This document shows, one piece after another, positions 1 through 10,816 of a stretch of DNA of 28,272 nt. The notes below the pieces were generated by a model, which was not told the DNA's origin, made no database searches, and worked only from the letters and a program-made list of their open reading frames with translations. The stretch covers positions 1 to 28,272 of the forward strand of contig JAYMSP010001853.1 of the NCBI GenBank assembly GCA_036897095.1, in the 5' to 3' direction. Numbering within the stretch: position 1 is the first letter of the stretch; each line of letters starts with the position of its first letter. The position numbers were made by a program, and so were the translations under genes. Source of the stretch: Plantago elongata. Taxonomy: Eukaryota; Streptophyta; Magnoliopsida; Lamiales; Plantaginaceae.

Positions 1-235
1 CATGCTTCTAGAGTATGATTTTACATACTTCTCATGTAAAAGGTTCAAAGGGAGAATATCTAGCCGGTATTCCCCAGTATAATTTATTAGCAATGGTTTG
101 TGAAACTTTTATTCCCCGCCATAGCATGGAGGTATTGATGACCAGGAAATTCGCTTCTACATTCTTGAATGGTATCAAATATTTATACTCTACAGAGTTG
201 GAGGATATTAAAACTTTGACCTACAAGGCTACAAG
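1..235. other. Unassigned sequence left of the MITE
   Basis: An open frame on the plus strand from about 15 reads about 74 residues before it enters the MITE at 236 and stops at 260. I recognise no domain in it. It may be the tail of an exon or an older transposon remnant, cut by the window edge on one side and the MITE on the other. The frame length alone is weak evidence of coding. Confidence 0.2.
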
Positions 236-742
236 TAGGGGTGGCAAACGAATCAAATAATCGCGAAATGTTCATGAAAACGTTCGGTCAATGTATGTTC
301 GTGTTGTTTCGAACCGAACAACGAACACTTTTATTCTTTATCGAGTGTTCCTGAACGGTTCGCGAACACACAAAAATATATATATTTTATTATATTTTTG
401 GACTACATAAAAATTTATTGTGCAATTAATGGTTTTTAAGCTTATAATTTTTCATTTGAAATTTATTATTGTTGATTATGATATTATAGTATATTATTTT
501 ATTTTATTGTAAAAATTATATTTTAAGTTTTTAAAAATATAAACGAACAATCAAACGCAAACGAACGGACCTATTTAATACAAACAAGCCGAACATGTGA
601 ACCGAACACGAACAATTAAAAAGATATCGAATCGAACACGAACACTAATTTTTAATGTTCGTCGAACACGAACATGAACCGAACATAAATTCGAACGAAC
701 GAACAATAATTTACCAAATGTTTGGTTCGTTTCCCACCCCTA
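236..742. mobile_element. hAT-like MITE (nonautonomous DNA transposon)
   Basis: The element starts TAGGGGTGGCAAACGAA and ends with the near-complement, so the terminal inverted repeats run about 22 bp with roughly two mismatches. Inside each end are many short GAACGAAC / GTTCGTGTTCG motifs in opposite orientation on the two sides, typical of plant hAT MITE subterminal repeats. The core is very AT-rich and has no transposase frame. The flanking 8-mers, GCTACAAG and TATGAGAG, match poorly, so a clean target duplication is not visible. An old insertion or a flanking change could explain that. Confidence 0.7.
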
Positions 743-1426
743 TATGAGAGGCATGTATTTTTGCTTCTGATTTAAAAAAAAAAAAAACCCATATATGCAT
801 TGTTCTAGAATGATTCCTTAACCCCCATCTTGACAAAAGCCAACAGAAAGGAGTTGACAAAATGGCCACAGATAGACATACACTAGTGATATGTTAGATA
901 GAAAGATAGTTGGAGAAATTGAATCAAGAAAGGTTACTCCAACTTCTCCACAACAAAACAGCAAGCCACCATACCTCATATCTTCCAAAACTGTCTTCCA
1001 TTATCATCCTCCATCATTTTCATTCCTGTACCTACATAAGCCCAGGTCAATCCCCTTTATGCTGTATCCCACTTCCACCCTCATCTCGCTCACCACTTGT
1101 CGCCCTCATATGTTGCCATGTGGCACGTCGAACAGTCCATTATATCCCATGCACAAAACATTCTATGAAATTGGCTCATGAAATTGCATACTGTGAACCA
1201 AAATTTGTGTACTTGTATACATGTATGTTTGTATGTTCCTTCTGCAAAACTATTCCTACTACAGGGCTATATACAACTTCCTGCCACTATTATTTTTCTG
1301 ACTTTCAGACTCCCTTAGTATTACTACTATATGATATACATGCAGGGATTCTGAACAAAATAATAGAGGGCGAAATGTGTATGTGGATTAGGCATGTTGT
1401 TTGTTACATATTCGATTCATTGTCTT
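743..1426. other. 3' flank / 3' UTR region of the NADPH oxidase gene
   Basis: This noncoding stretch lies just beyond the stop of the minus-strand oxidase gene and should contain its 3' UTR. A 14-base A run lies near 775-787. Two overlapping plus-strand frames (891-1181 and 910-1497) are low-complexity Ser/Pro/Leu translations. One of them runs into the last oxidase exon on the other strand, so I read both as chance. I saw no clear poly(A) signal on the minus strand. Confidence 0.4.
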
Positions 1427-4400
1427 CTAAAACTGTTCCTTGTGGAATTCGAATTTGGTGGAGCCTTTCTGGTTATACTCATAGCAGAGCTGGTTGAGTT
1501 CTTTTGCCAGAACCGGTATCCCGCAATAGAAAACCCCTGATCCAAATGGTGCACAATGTATATGAATTGTTATATCGTATGATGTCAAGAAGAGCTGTAA
1601 ATAAGTGATCAAGGTTTAGTTACTTACCTATCCTTGCATTGGCATGCTTGGTCCCAACCTTAGATAGAACTTTCTTCCAATTAGGCCTTGCAAAATGTGT
1701 TCTTACCTGTCACAAACAATAGTGCAGAATCATTTAGGGACCATTGAAACCAGTTTGTCCAGTTTTGTCCAAAACAGAATGCAGATCCTTACCCTTGTGC
1801 CAGATACAATGTCAACACCATTTTTAGCATGGTTGAGTGCTTGAACCATAGTGATAAGGGCTGAACGAGCATCGCCTTCCTCATACACACTTGTTAAATA
1901 ATTGTGCATCTCGATAACACCCTAACGATTGATTAGTAATGACATATCAGAGGAATATTGGATCATAAGCTAAGATGATGGTGATTGAAAGGCATTAGGA
2001 AGTACCCGTTGATCAAGTTCTGCAACTTCATCCATGACGCCTTTAAACCAATCAAACGACCCTTGCTCCCTTGTGACCCAATAAAAATAGGCATTGGTTG
2101 TCTTCAGAGGTTTTCGCTTTCTAGCTGGAGAAACCTTGTTATGAGTTGAAGGTTCGAGAGATCCCACACTTTGGTCTGAATGCCTGCTATAATCTGAAAG
2201 TGAATCCTGAGAAAGAAAATCGACATTCTCTTTTAATTTTTTGAGAACCAGCTGTATCAGAGGACATCATTTTGCTATGAAGTCATAAGTCATAACCTCC
2301 ATGCTAAGAACTGACACTTACAGCCTGCTCTTCCATTTTGACAATGTTGTTGAGTAAATCCTTGAGAATGCTGATAAAAGGTGTTGCTCCAATGCCAAGG
2401 CCAACGAGTAACAATACATCATACTTCCTGTAATCTTGCGCTGGAGCTCCATAAGGTCCGTCTATCAATAGCTTTGGCATACTGGATTTAGAGGTAACTT
2501 TCAGATTGATGATAACTGGTACTTTGCTTAATTTTTTGAAAGGGTAACAGAACACATGATTCCTTTACCTTTTCTTGGTGCTTTCGTCTGCTCTAAGCAG
2601 ACCACTTTTTCCATTAGCAGGAGCCTCACATGCCTCTGAGAAAACCCTCCTGAGATCATGAGTCCAGTCACCTAGTTGGCGTATGTGAATGCTGAGGTAG
2701 TCATCGTCAGGAGCCGAGGTAATTGAAAAGGGATGCCTGATCACGTATATTAGACATTGGAAGAGAATAATCAGATCTCAGGACACTGGACAAACATATG
2801 CATGATGAAAAATACAGTCATGGTGTTTTACCACTCAAATGGCGAAACTGCAGGACACTGGGCAAACATATATTGTCCGCTCTTATATTTAAATTGCGAA
2901 GGCTTTGACATATGTAGCGTGAGGACGTTTCCTGGGTAAATAGCAACCTAATATGGAGGTAGAAATAACTAATTAGTCCAATTTGGTTATCTATATAAGA
3001 CGCACGAATGATCACAGGAGTTGAGGCTCACCTTTAGAAGCCGTACAGTATGGAAGCTTGACCTGAAGAATCTAAGGGTCCTTTCCCCTGCATAGAGAAG
3101 TACAGGAACAGCAAGATACATCCATGTCTGCAACAATCGGAAAATGCTGAGCAAATGTGAGAAGATGAGGAAACAAAAATAGGGCTAAGTAATTATGTGC
3201 AACATTGCAAAAGAAGTAATCCATACCGTCTTTTTGTACCACTGGTGCACAAGATATAGAAATGTTCCGTGGACAATGAGCAATATGTAGACGAAGATGA
3301 ATAAATGGTGCGAATACCAGAATGCATTGTAACCAGTGAGCCTGTCTAATGGCTTTGGCAACTTAATAAGACTTCGTCTGAACCACCGTGTTGCCAATGT
3401 GAAAGCAATCACCATGAGTATAACCATTAAGATTCCTGTCACACCTTCAATTCCTCTAATCAGGTCTACATAGTGTGGTTTACGGTTACCAAAGACCCCG
3501 TTTAAATAGAGGTAATATGTCGCATCTGTTTCGTTTATAAGCCTTGGGAAGTCACAGGCCAGATGGTTACCAGCATGTAGTATGACACCAATCACAATAG
3601 CTCCTGCAACGGTCTGCTCAATTCCGGTAAATCACAGGGAGATTAAATTTCAAGAACTTCACAAATTCTCATAGTATTGGATCATTAATCATACCACATT
3701 AACTTAGTTCTTTTAAATCTCATGAACAGTCATTTACAGTACTCAAAGCAGGTAAATTCTGTTCTGATTTTTAAGTTTAGAAAAAGAAAGAAAAAAAGCT
3801 ACACCAGGGGAAGAGGCAAGTGTAGAACTTTATCACATGATGATAAAGTTGACCAGCTATATTCTATAAGGTGCATGATTGTAGCATGTACACTAGTAAT
3901 ACAACTAGAAAATGTTTAACAAAAGTTGATACTAAAAAAGAAAAAAAGAATAAGAAAAATACAACTTGGTATTTAGATTTGGGTGATCATGGCAGAGCAG
4001 ATAACATCAAACAACAACCGGTGACTTACTCTCAAAGTCTTGTTATTGGGACCAGAAACATATAATATCGTGTGAAATAAGCAAAAATGTATTAGTGCAC
4101 AATCGAAAGGAAAAAAAGAAGAAAAAAAGTTGTTTGGTTCACCTTATGAAAGTTGATGTTGTCATCAAAGGGCAAAAAACAACCAAACTTAGAAGACCTC
4201 AGCCAAGTGATAATGTTCCTGCACACGGGCAATAACACAATAGCCATGTTAAGTTTCAGCGTCTCTGCAGCACCCTTAGCCGTGGGGAGGCAATACCCCA
4301 TGACCATAAACGCGTCCTTTTGTTTGTACTGATAAAATTTCCACACGAAAAGGCCGATCATTGTCAATATCCAGATAGTTAGGACCCAAATCCTCTTCCG

Positions 4401-7400
4401 ATTTTCTTGCAAGAAGTAGACCAGTTTAGAACTCAATATCCTGATAGGTCCACGGTATCTCAGGCCGTGCAAGTTTTGACTTAATGCCTGGCTGGTGTAG
4501 CTAAGGGCTTGACTGTAATTTAAGTATGTGTCCTTCTGTAACAATAGTGTTTCCAGCTGCCAGAGCTGTAGCAATAACAACATGCGCGAGACATGATTAG
4601 GCATCATGCGGTTTTTTTTCAACAAGACAATGAAATGAGATAGTGTTGCAATGGACCATGTCTCAGTGCTCAAGACACGCATTTGAGTTCCAGAAAAAAC
4701 AGAAAAGACCATCTGGAAATAGTTCATTTTACTTGTTTAGGCGACAAAATAAAATCTTTTTAGCTTAAAATGTCATCGTAAAATCAAAATTTGTGGAAAT
4801 ATTTGACTTTTGAGCTTAACAATATTGGAATTTCGAAATTCTTTAAAACTCTGCGGATTCTTTTAAATCATTGCGAATGTTTCAGTCTTAATTAATGAGA
4901 ACCGAGCTAATTAATTAATGTGAAAGGAAGATGTAATTTAGCAATGATGAGAAATAAAGCGATGCAAAAAGATTTTAATTATTTGAATGCTAACTACCAC
5001 TTAGATGTGACAGACAGCTCATGGAAGCTTCTGTGAATGAATTTTAAGAAGTTCCATCAAAAAGATTTTAGTGTTTCTTTTAGTTTAGCTCAACTAATTA
5101 ACGAGATTTAGGATTAGGTTGATAACCATTTTCGTGAGAAATGGTCACTAACAAGACTTGGCAATATTCAAGTCTACGTGCAGTACGCAATCGAGCAATT
5201 GCAATACTAATATACTGAAATACAAACTAATAGTTGAACAACAATGGAACTCGATCAATGTCCATAGGATCGATTAATCTGTCACTATTGTGATGTTTTT
5301 TTTTTCTTAGTTTTTTTTTTTTCTATCAATATTGTGATATTGCTTGGAAATGGAATACGCCATGTTAACCCTAGGTATATGAGTTATAACTTGTAACTCT
5401 TTTTAGAGATTATGTGGATGTTATATTTGTATAATTGTATTGTAGGGCGCCATTGTATTGTAAGAATACATGGCACCCAAGAATACATTAGATAGCTTTT
5501 GGGAAGGATATAGAAAACATCTTTAGTTCTAAATTTTTAACTAGATTTAAGTAGAAAATAAAATTTTGTGTTAATGCTTAAAATGTGCAACTATAATTAA
5601 GTTGTGGGGTAGTTTCACCTCAATGTAGCCAAGCCTCTCGGGGTCTAATTCTTCCATAATCAAAGCTGCATACTCTTCGGCCTGCTCCTTTAATCTCGAT
5701 AGCTTGTTTGCAGAAGCACTCAGCATAATAATCTGCAATACTCAAAAGAAAACCAAAAAAATAAATAAAAATATGTGAGAAGCTGTACCTAATTTTAAGT
5801 CAAAAGAATTGAGAATTATATCACCAAAAGAATTGGAAAAATATGTCTGGCCTAAGTTGAATGACAAATTTACCCCCACCTAATCACAGGGAGATTAGAT
5901 TATAACATGAATGTTTACTGAGAAGTGGTTGCAATTTGGAAAACTCAAACATCACATGACTTTGACACTAAGGAGAAAATCGAAACTTGTGTAACTTGCT
6001 TACCACATAATTTGATTATTGCTTAAACAAGAGACTTTTTACTTAATTTTTCTTTGAATTTGGAGTTGTTGGATATGAAATAGTCATCTGTCACGCCTAA
6101 CCCAGCTAGCTAACATTGAAAATATAATCTTAATCTTAGTCTTTGCCACTATATCTCAGAATTTCATGAACTACTATATCTTAAAGATTATAATATATAC
6201 TTTAATAATAACATGAAATTCTTATCAATTTGCATACACTCTAGGAATAAAATCATTTCGATTCTTCGTTTATGTGTCATTATAGTAGGGGTATTTGTCT
6301 ATTTTTATAGATTTCGTTGGTTAATTGTCATACCTTTGAATTCAATTGTATTGTCATTTAGTAGCAACACAATACAAACAACGAGATTATAGATTATGCT
6401 TGCCATTTAAAGTAAAAAAATATTATGATTGCCCAATTCACCAAATGGTCTCACTGAATCAACTTTTATCACCCAAAACAACGAGTATAATAAGTCTATT
6501 TGATAAACTAAATACTGATTTAATAGTTATCGATACGTATTGGCGTAGGAATACAATGTATAATCAAAATGCGGACTCATATTCTATTCCTATGATCATC
6601 AAATAAGGCCAGCTCGACAGGTCCAAGTCCTAGAATCTGACAGATTATGGTTTAATTACCTCATAATCAGTGACTGGTAACAATTTAAAAATCTCATATT
6701 AAAGACAATGGCTAATTATTAACCTCTTATTTAAACGCTAGCTAGCTATAAAATGATTGATTAACTAACTAAATTAAAATAGTACCTCCTTGACTTCTTC
6801 TTCCGTGATCCGGCCATCTTCATTTTTGTCCACCCTGAACATATATTATATACATCACGACCAAGTTCAATTTCTCTCTCGAATAAACAATTAATCATTA
6901 TAAGATATAAAATGTAAAAGCAAAACTAGTCCCTTTTCACTAATTTATCTCTTGTTGCTTAATGAGACACTAATCTTTTCTTAACTAAAAGAAACATTGC
7001 ATTGCATGTAATTCCTAATGTTAAGGAATATATAGTAACTTTGTCCTTTTCAGCACAAAGCTTAGTAGTAGTATAATGTAATGATGATTGATAGAGATTT
7101 CTTTTTCAACACGTTTACTGTAGATTAACTGTGTATTTAACTAATACATCAGAAGTTATGTTAAGTTAATTAAAAGGGTTAACCAAAACATGAAGCTTTG
7201 GGTCGAGTTAACTAATACATTAAAGGGCTGATTGATATAGAATTGAATGGGCATTTAGATGAATTTTAGTGAAATTGTGTTTAAAATGAAATTGAAATGG
7301 AGTTTTTAAGTGTATTTTAGGCCAAATCAGTGTTCATCAAGCCAAATAAACCGATTACAATTGTTTCCCAAGCAGCCCATAAAAGCTATCCAAGAACCTC

Positions 7401-8652
7401 AAAATTTTCCGGTCCTCATACACTCAATACTTCAGGTTCTAATTAATCAGGGATAAAAATGAAATTTTACACGTTAGAAATAGTTACGGCATTATAAGTT
7501 GAAGATTTAACAAGTGAAATTACCTACTAATAATCGTTCATGAAAGTGCAGATAATTTGGGGAAATAAAATAATTACTTACATGTCGAAGAAAATCTGCA
7601 ATCTGGAATCGAAACTCTGATCAGTAATTTGTGACCAAAATTCGTAAAGTTCCTCTTTACTAATCTTCTCAATTTTCAATCTCCTCCTCCTACTCAAAGC
7701 ATCAAATAGTTCCAATCCAAAATCCTTAGAATCTCGCATCCCTATGAAAACATCACCGAAACAAAAAAAATCATTAACTTTAAAAAGTTCATATCACACG
7801 TACAATAATTTGTAACAAAACTAACCAATGCATTGCGCGAAATCGGCACGACAAAGGCAACCGTCTTTCTTAAGTTTCTCAAAGTTCCTCTCTACCTCAT
7901 TCCACGCCTCAACCCGAGTGTTCTTACTGTTACTTATAAATTTCAGCCCCTTGAGTGCCTTATGCGCACCTGATCGTGTCCGATCCAGCTGCGCTCTCTG
8001 CTTTCGCATCGCCCTTGCTGCTAGTGCCGAGTCCAATCCTCCTCCTCCGCCACCTCCATCCCCGCCTAAAATTTTTGCTGCCTTGCTTTGGTTCCATGAA
8101 AACTTCCTCAACTCCTGCCATAAGAATAACGTTCCAGTTTACGCTAGTGTACATAAAATGTGCTCGCCGTGAAAAGATATTTAGATGGTGCGGAAATAAT
8201 ATTTTAATAAACTTTCAAATAATAAAAAAGTTACTACGATTAAATTGTATTTGTAGTTTATGATTAGTTTGCACTCAAACGCACTATAATATCGACACAA
8301 TTATTTATTGTACATTTGACTTAAATTAGTCATAAATTAAAAAGAAAAAACATTTCACCTGCGAGAAGTGTTTGGCCTTGGCGACGGCCTCGGCCTTGAG
8401 CTCCTGAGACAACTGGAACAGCTTACTGGCCGACGGGCTCCGCCTCATCGTCCCTGACCGTGAAGTCGAAGCGGAATTCAATTCAACAACATCACTGGCA
8501 TCGATGTTGATGGAAGTTGCAGGCTCAACACTACGGAGAATGATGGTGTCGTCGTCCTGGAGATCGAGCGTGACTTCGACATACTCCTCCGGACCGGAAT
8601 AATCGGAAGAAGGTGAAGAGCACCCGGTGGATGAGCTTCCAGTGTGCCTCAT
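1427..8652 (-). CDS. RBOHF: Respiratory burst oxidase homologue, RBOHF-type NADPH oxidase, 15 coding exons
   Basis: Plasma-membrane enzyme that passes electrons from cytosolic NADPH through FAD and two haems to apoplastic oxygen, making superoxide for defence, ABA and stress signalling. Exons, all joined at GT-AG sites: 8359-8652, 7826-8114, 7582-7741, 6786-6834, 5619-5732, 4143-4565, 3227-3613, 3032-3127, 2832-2947, 2569-2736, 2322-2481, 2006-2206, 1793-1921, 1628-1706, 1427-1536. They total 2775 nt, or 924 residues, against about 944 in Arabidopsis RBOHF. The start is fixed by an in-frame TGA at 8677-8679, nine codons upstream. Visible parts: an acidic N-terminus and Ser/Arg-rich stretch with an RRSPSASK site; EF-hand loop [12 protein letters not shown] (250-261), split across exons 3 and 4; a second, degenerate EF loop from 294; membrane segments about 361-377, 444-458, 502-518 and 546-565; haem ligands by family alignment H442, H456, H545 and H558; FAD motif HPFSIT (644-649); NADPH motifs DGPYGAP (706-712) and GLGIGATP (726-733); FYCG near the C-terminus with C893 at the site nitrosylated in AtRBOHD. 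Ca2+ and phosphorylation control are inferred from the family. The RBOHF assignment rests on recalled similarity, especially the [20 protein letters not shown] stretch. Confidence 0.93.
5445..5478. repeat. Imperfect hairpin in intron 5 of the oxidase gene
   Basis: GGGCGCCATTGTATT is followed after a 5-base spacer by AATACATGGCACCC, its near reverse complement (one mismatch and one extra base). It could fold in RNA or be the footprint of a small palindromic insertion. It lies far from both splice sites of the 1053-bp intron. No function can be assigned. Confidence 0.45.
7225..7378. mobile_element. Tourist-like (PIF/Harbinger) MITE in intron 3 of the oxidase gene
   Basis: The segment begins GGGCTGATTGATATAGAATT and its other strand begins GGGCTGCTTGGGAAACAATT. 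The ends therefore form imperfect inverted repeats of about 25 bp around a GGGCTG terminus. At 154 bp, with no coding capacity and an AT-rich core, it fits a Tourist-type MITE. The expected 3-bp TAA target duplication is not immediately adjacent on both sides (TAAA on the left, ATAAAA on the right), so the exact ends are uncertain. Confidence 0.45.
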
Positions 8653-9990
8653 TGTTAGAAACTCGAACGAAACGCTTCAGGAATACGAGTAAAACGACAT
8701 GGAAGGTGGTGCCAATTAAGTAGTCATGTGAGTGGAGAAGAAGATGCAGAAAAATAAAGGTGTAGAGTTTGTGTTTGTGTTGGTGTTTTTTTGTTTGTTT
8801 GGATATGCAATGAAATATTCTTTTTGTGACTAGCTTTTGGAACTTGGATGTGTATGATTCAGAAATGTATTGATGAGTTGATCATGGAGGTGGTGTGGAT
8901 TAGAGGAAGTGGTTTTGTTGATTGATTGTAGAAAATAAAATGATCAATCAATATATCTTTATAATGTGAGTGTTTAATTGTATTGTTTCTCTCTCTAATA
9001 AGAGTAGATTGAATTGAACCATGTTTGGAGTGAATTTTATAGTATAGTTTGTTTTTGTGTTTGGAAGTTGGTTTCATAGTTTGAATGTTAACGTGACGCG
9101 TATGCAGTAGTAGTAGTGTGGAGAAGGAATGGGGCAAAGTTTAGAAGCTAGTGGAAAAGGGACACCAATGGAAGAGGGAATCCACTATTCTCTTACTTTT
9201 TAAGTATTGCCATTCCATTTCTCAAATATGAATGTGTTGAGTCACACATTTTATAAGTAAGCTAAGTTTTATCTAACCGTTTGAATAAAACAGTTCCATT
9301 AACATCGGATTGATTTATTGTACATAAGTATATCGTCTGACAATATAATATTATTATAACGCCTCGAAGTTTGAAGGTAAGTATCAGAAAGTTTATATGG
9401 TTTGAGAATGCACTCGTAACAACAAGGTGCAATACTTTTCTTTTTGAAAATGCACCCATAAATTTTTATAGTTAATCATACTCACGTTGGATCCGGATCA
9501 TTACAGCTAACCAATTGTTTATTCTTTTCATCGACAACTCAATTTACATACAATTTTGTTTATTTGTAGCATATCATACATTTATACAAGTTTATTTGAT
9601 TGTTATAATAAAAGAATCTACAAAGTAAATTTCTAATTTTAAATGATCATATAGTCATTTCAAAAATATTCCGAATTCAAATTTAATAACGTAATAGATG
9701 TTATTGGGATAGTTTTTCTTACTGTGCTCAACCAAATTAGAGCACGATGTGTAGTTGAAAGGGGGGCGGGGGGTTGGTTGAGGTCAAAAAGGTAGTTGAT
9801 TTTTTTTTTCCCTTTTATGAATAGGTAGCAGAACGTTGATCTTAAATTATGTTGGACATAAAATGTATCGGAAAAAAATTTGTGGTATCTATATAATGTT
9901 TCACAGTTGATTTCTTGTAATGGGAATTTAGTATTGATCTATTGCAGAATGATTAAATAAGGAAATGTAGTTGTTGGGTGTAGTAGATGG
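8653..9990. other. Intergenic region and presumed promoter of the oxidase gene
   Basis: This is upstream of the minus-strand oxidase start and holds no credible coding frame. The first 300 bp is the likely 5' leader. It also holds a CT/GA-rich patch near 8985-9000 and a G-rich run at 9761-9773 (G6-C-G6). I see no other gene or recognisable transposon end here. Confidence 0.5.
8954..8963 (-). promoter_or_regulatory. Possible TATA box of the oxidase gene
   Basis: TATAAAGATA on the minus strand lies about 300 bases upstream of the start codon. Transcription from about 30 bases downstream would give a 5' leader of roughly 275 nt, plausible for a plant RBOH. The region is AT-rich, so this match could be chance. 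Confidence 0.3.
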
Positions 9991-9994
9991 ACAG

Positions 9995-10195
9995 CGTAAA
10001 ATGTAGGGGTTGGAGTTTGGATGGGATATTGGGAAAATTCCGATCCCGGATAATTTTTTCCTGAAATTTTCGATCTCGAAAATTCCGATTCTATTTGAGA
10101 TAAATTCTGAATTCTCATATTAAATTTCGAGACGGGATTGGAATTGATTTTACATCCCAATTAGGATTTAGGATCCCAAATGGAATTTTATATAT
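9995..10195. repeat. Degenerate repeat of GGGAT / GATCCC / ATTCCGAT motifs
   Basis: About 200 bp contains repeated, partly inverted short motifs, such as GATCCCGG, TTCCGAT, CGATCTCG, GGGATTGG, CATCCCAA and GGATCCC. It resembles the subterminal repeat arrays of some plant DNA transposons, but I cannot define ends or a target duplication. Confidence 0.3.
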
Positions 10196-10207
10196 ATCTT
10201 CTGATTA

Positions 10208-10238
10208 CTAGAATTTGTGTAACACGCTTCGCGTGTTA
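10208..10238 (-). mobile_element. Helitron-type 3' terminus
   Basis: Read on the minus strand, a perfect 8-bp stem TAACACGC / GCGTGTTA with a 3-base loop (10220-10238) is followed by 8 bases and then CTAG (10211-10208), with T as the next flanking base. A short GC-rich hairpin 8-12 bases before a CTRR end, inserted before T, is the known plant Helitron 3' signature. I could not fix the 5' TC end. No Rep/helicase frame is present, so any element here is nonautonomous. Confidence 0.5.
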
Positions 10239-10449
10239 TTGTGTTATATTATAACGTATTCTTTTACTTTTTATGTTTATTTTTATTGCAAATACCACCA
10301 ACAAATATATTGGCATGTGACGAATTATCTATTTCTATGTTGAAAGCAAATCTATTTTGATCCGTTCTAAGAATTTTAATTACCTTTATTTTTTTTAATT
10401 CTTTTGAACATGAATATCATGAGTAACTTTTTTCCAACAATAAGTAGTA

Positions 10450-10710
10450 CTTTCTTGTTTGTTCCGTCCCACAATATTCTCAATTTTATCTTTTTTAAGT
10501 CAATCGTGTTCAATTTTAAGGAATCAATCTTCAATGATAACTATAATATATTAATCTTTATAATGATAATTTAGTTACTAAAAAAAATTATAATACAATT
10601 TAATTGAACATTTTAAATTTACTATATCGTTGAAGAATAATTCGAGGTTAAAATTAATAATTATTCATTAAAAATAGTCAATATATAGAGATAAAATTGG
10701 GACGAACGGT
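10450..10710. mobile_element. Stowaway-like fold-back MITE at the copia 3' LTR edge
   Basis: Both ends carry a GTTCCGTCCCA / GTTCGTCCCA block followed by ATTTTATCTTT / ATTTTATCTCT, in inverted orientation. The inner arms also pair imperfectly: AATTTTAAGGAATCA...CTTCAATGATA on the left against AATTTTAACCTCGAA...CTTCAACGATA on the opposite strand. The whole 261 bp is therefore close to palindromic. A TA dinucleotide sits at each border (10448-10449 and 10711-10712), as expected for Tc1/mariner-derived Stowaway MITEs. It abuts the truncated 3' LTR of the copia element. Confidence 0.55.
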
Positions 10711-10712
10711 TA

Positions 10713-10805
10713 AACCTAAAGTGCATAAAACCGGACTGGTGAATGTTGTAGGCATTGTTGTAGCAACATTAGTTCCAACAATGTCTCTAACATCATGCAC
10801 TTTCA
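10713..10805 (-). repeat. Truncated 3' LTR of the copia element
   Basis: It begins TGAAAGTGCATGATG directly after the polypurine tract. The 86-bp core at 10718-10803 matches 17969-18054 of the 5' LTR at 78 of 86 positions. The other 600 or so bases expected from the 5' LTR are absent. Homology stops where the Stowaway-like MITE begins, and sequence beyond the MITE does not resume the LTR. Confidence 0.75.
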
Positions 10806-10816
10806 ATCTCCACCTT
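10806..10816 (-). other. Polypurine tract of the copia element
   Basis: AAGGTGGAGAT on the minus strand sits immediately before the TG of the 3' LTR. A GGTGGAGAT-type tract at this position is standard for plant copia elements and primes plus-strand DNA synthesis. It is the main evidence for where the 3' LTR starts. Confidence 0.7.

Noticed and set aside
910-1497. 195-codon plus-strand open frame
   Set aside because: It overlaps the last exon of the oxidase gene on the opposite strand, its composition is low-complexity, and it shows no domain. It is a chance frame in the 3' flank.
7828-8263. Plus-strand frames of 102-114 codons
   Set aside because: They are shadows of oxidase exon 2; the poly-Pro run is the complement of its Gly run.
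9761-9777. G6-C-G6-TT-GG run as a regulatory G-quadruplex upstream of the oxidase gene
   Set aside because: It lies about 1.1 kb upstream of the start codon and offers too few separate G runs in this short span for a firm call. Kept only as a note in the intergenic entry.
10208-10691. Complete 484-bp Helitron with TC at 10691
   Set aside because: The TC start lies inside the right arm of the fold-back MITE, which explains that sequence better. Only the 3' end is kept as a feature.
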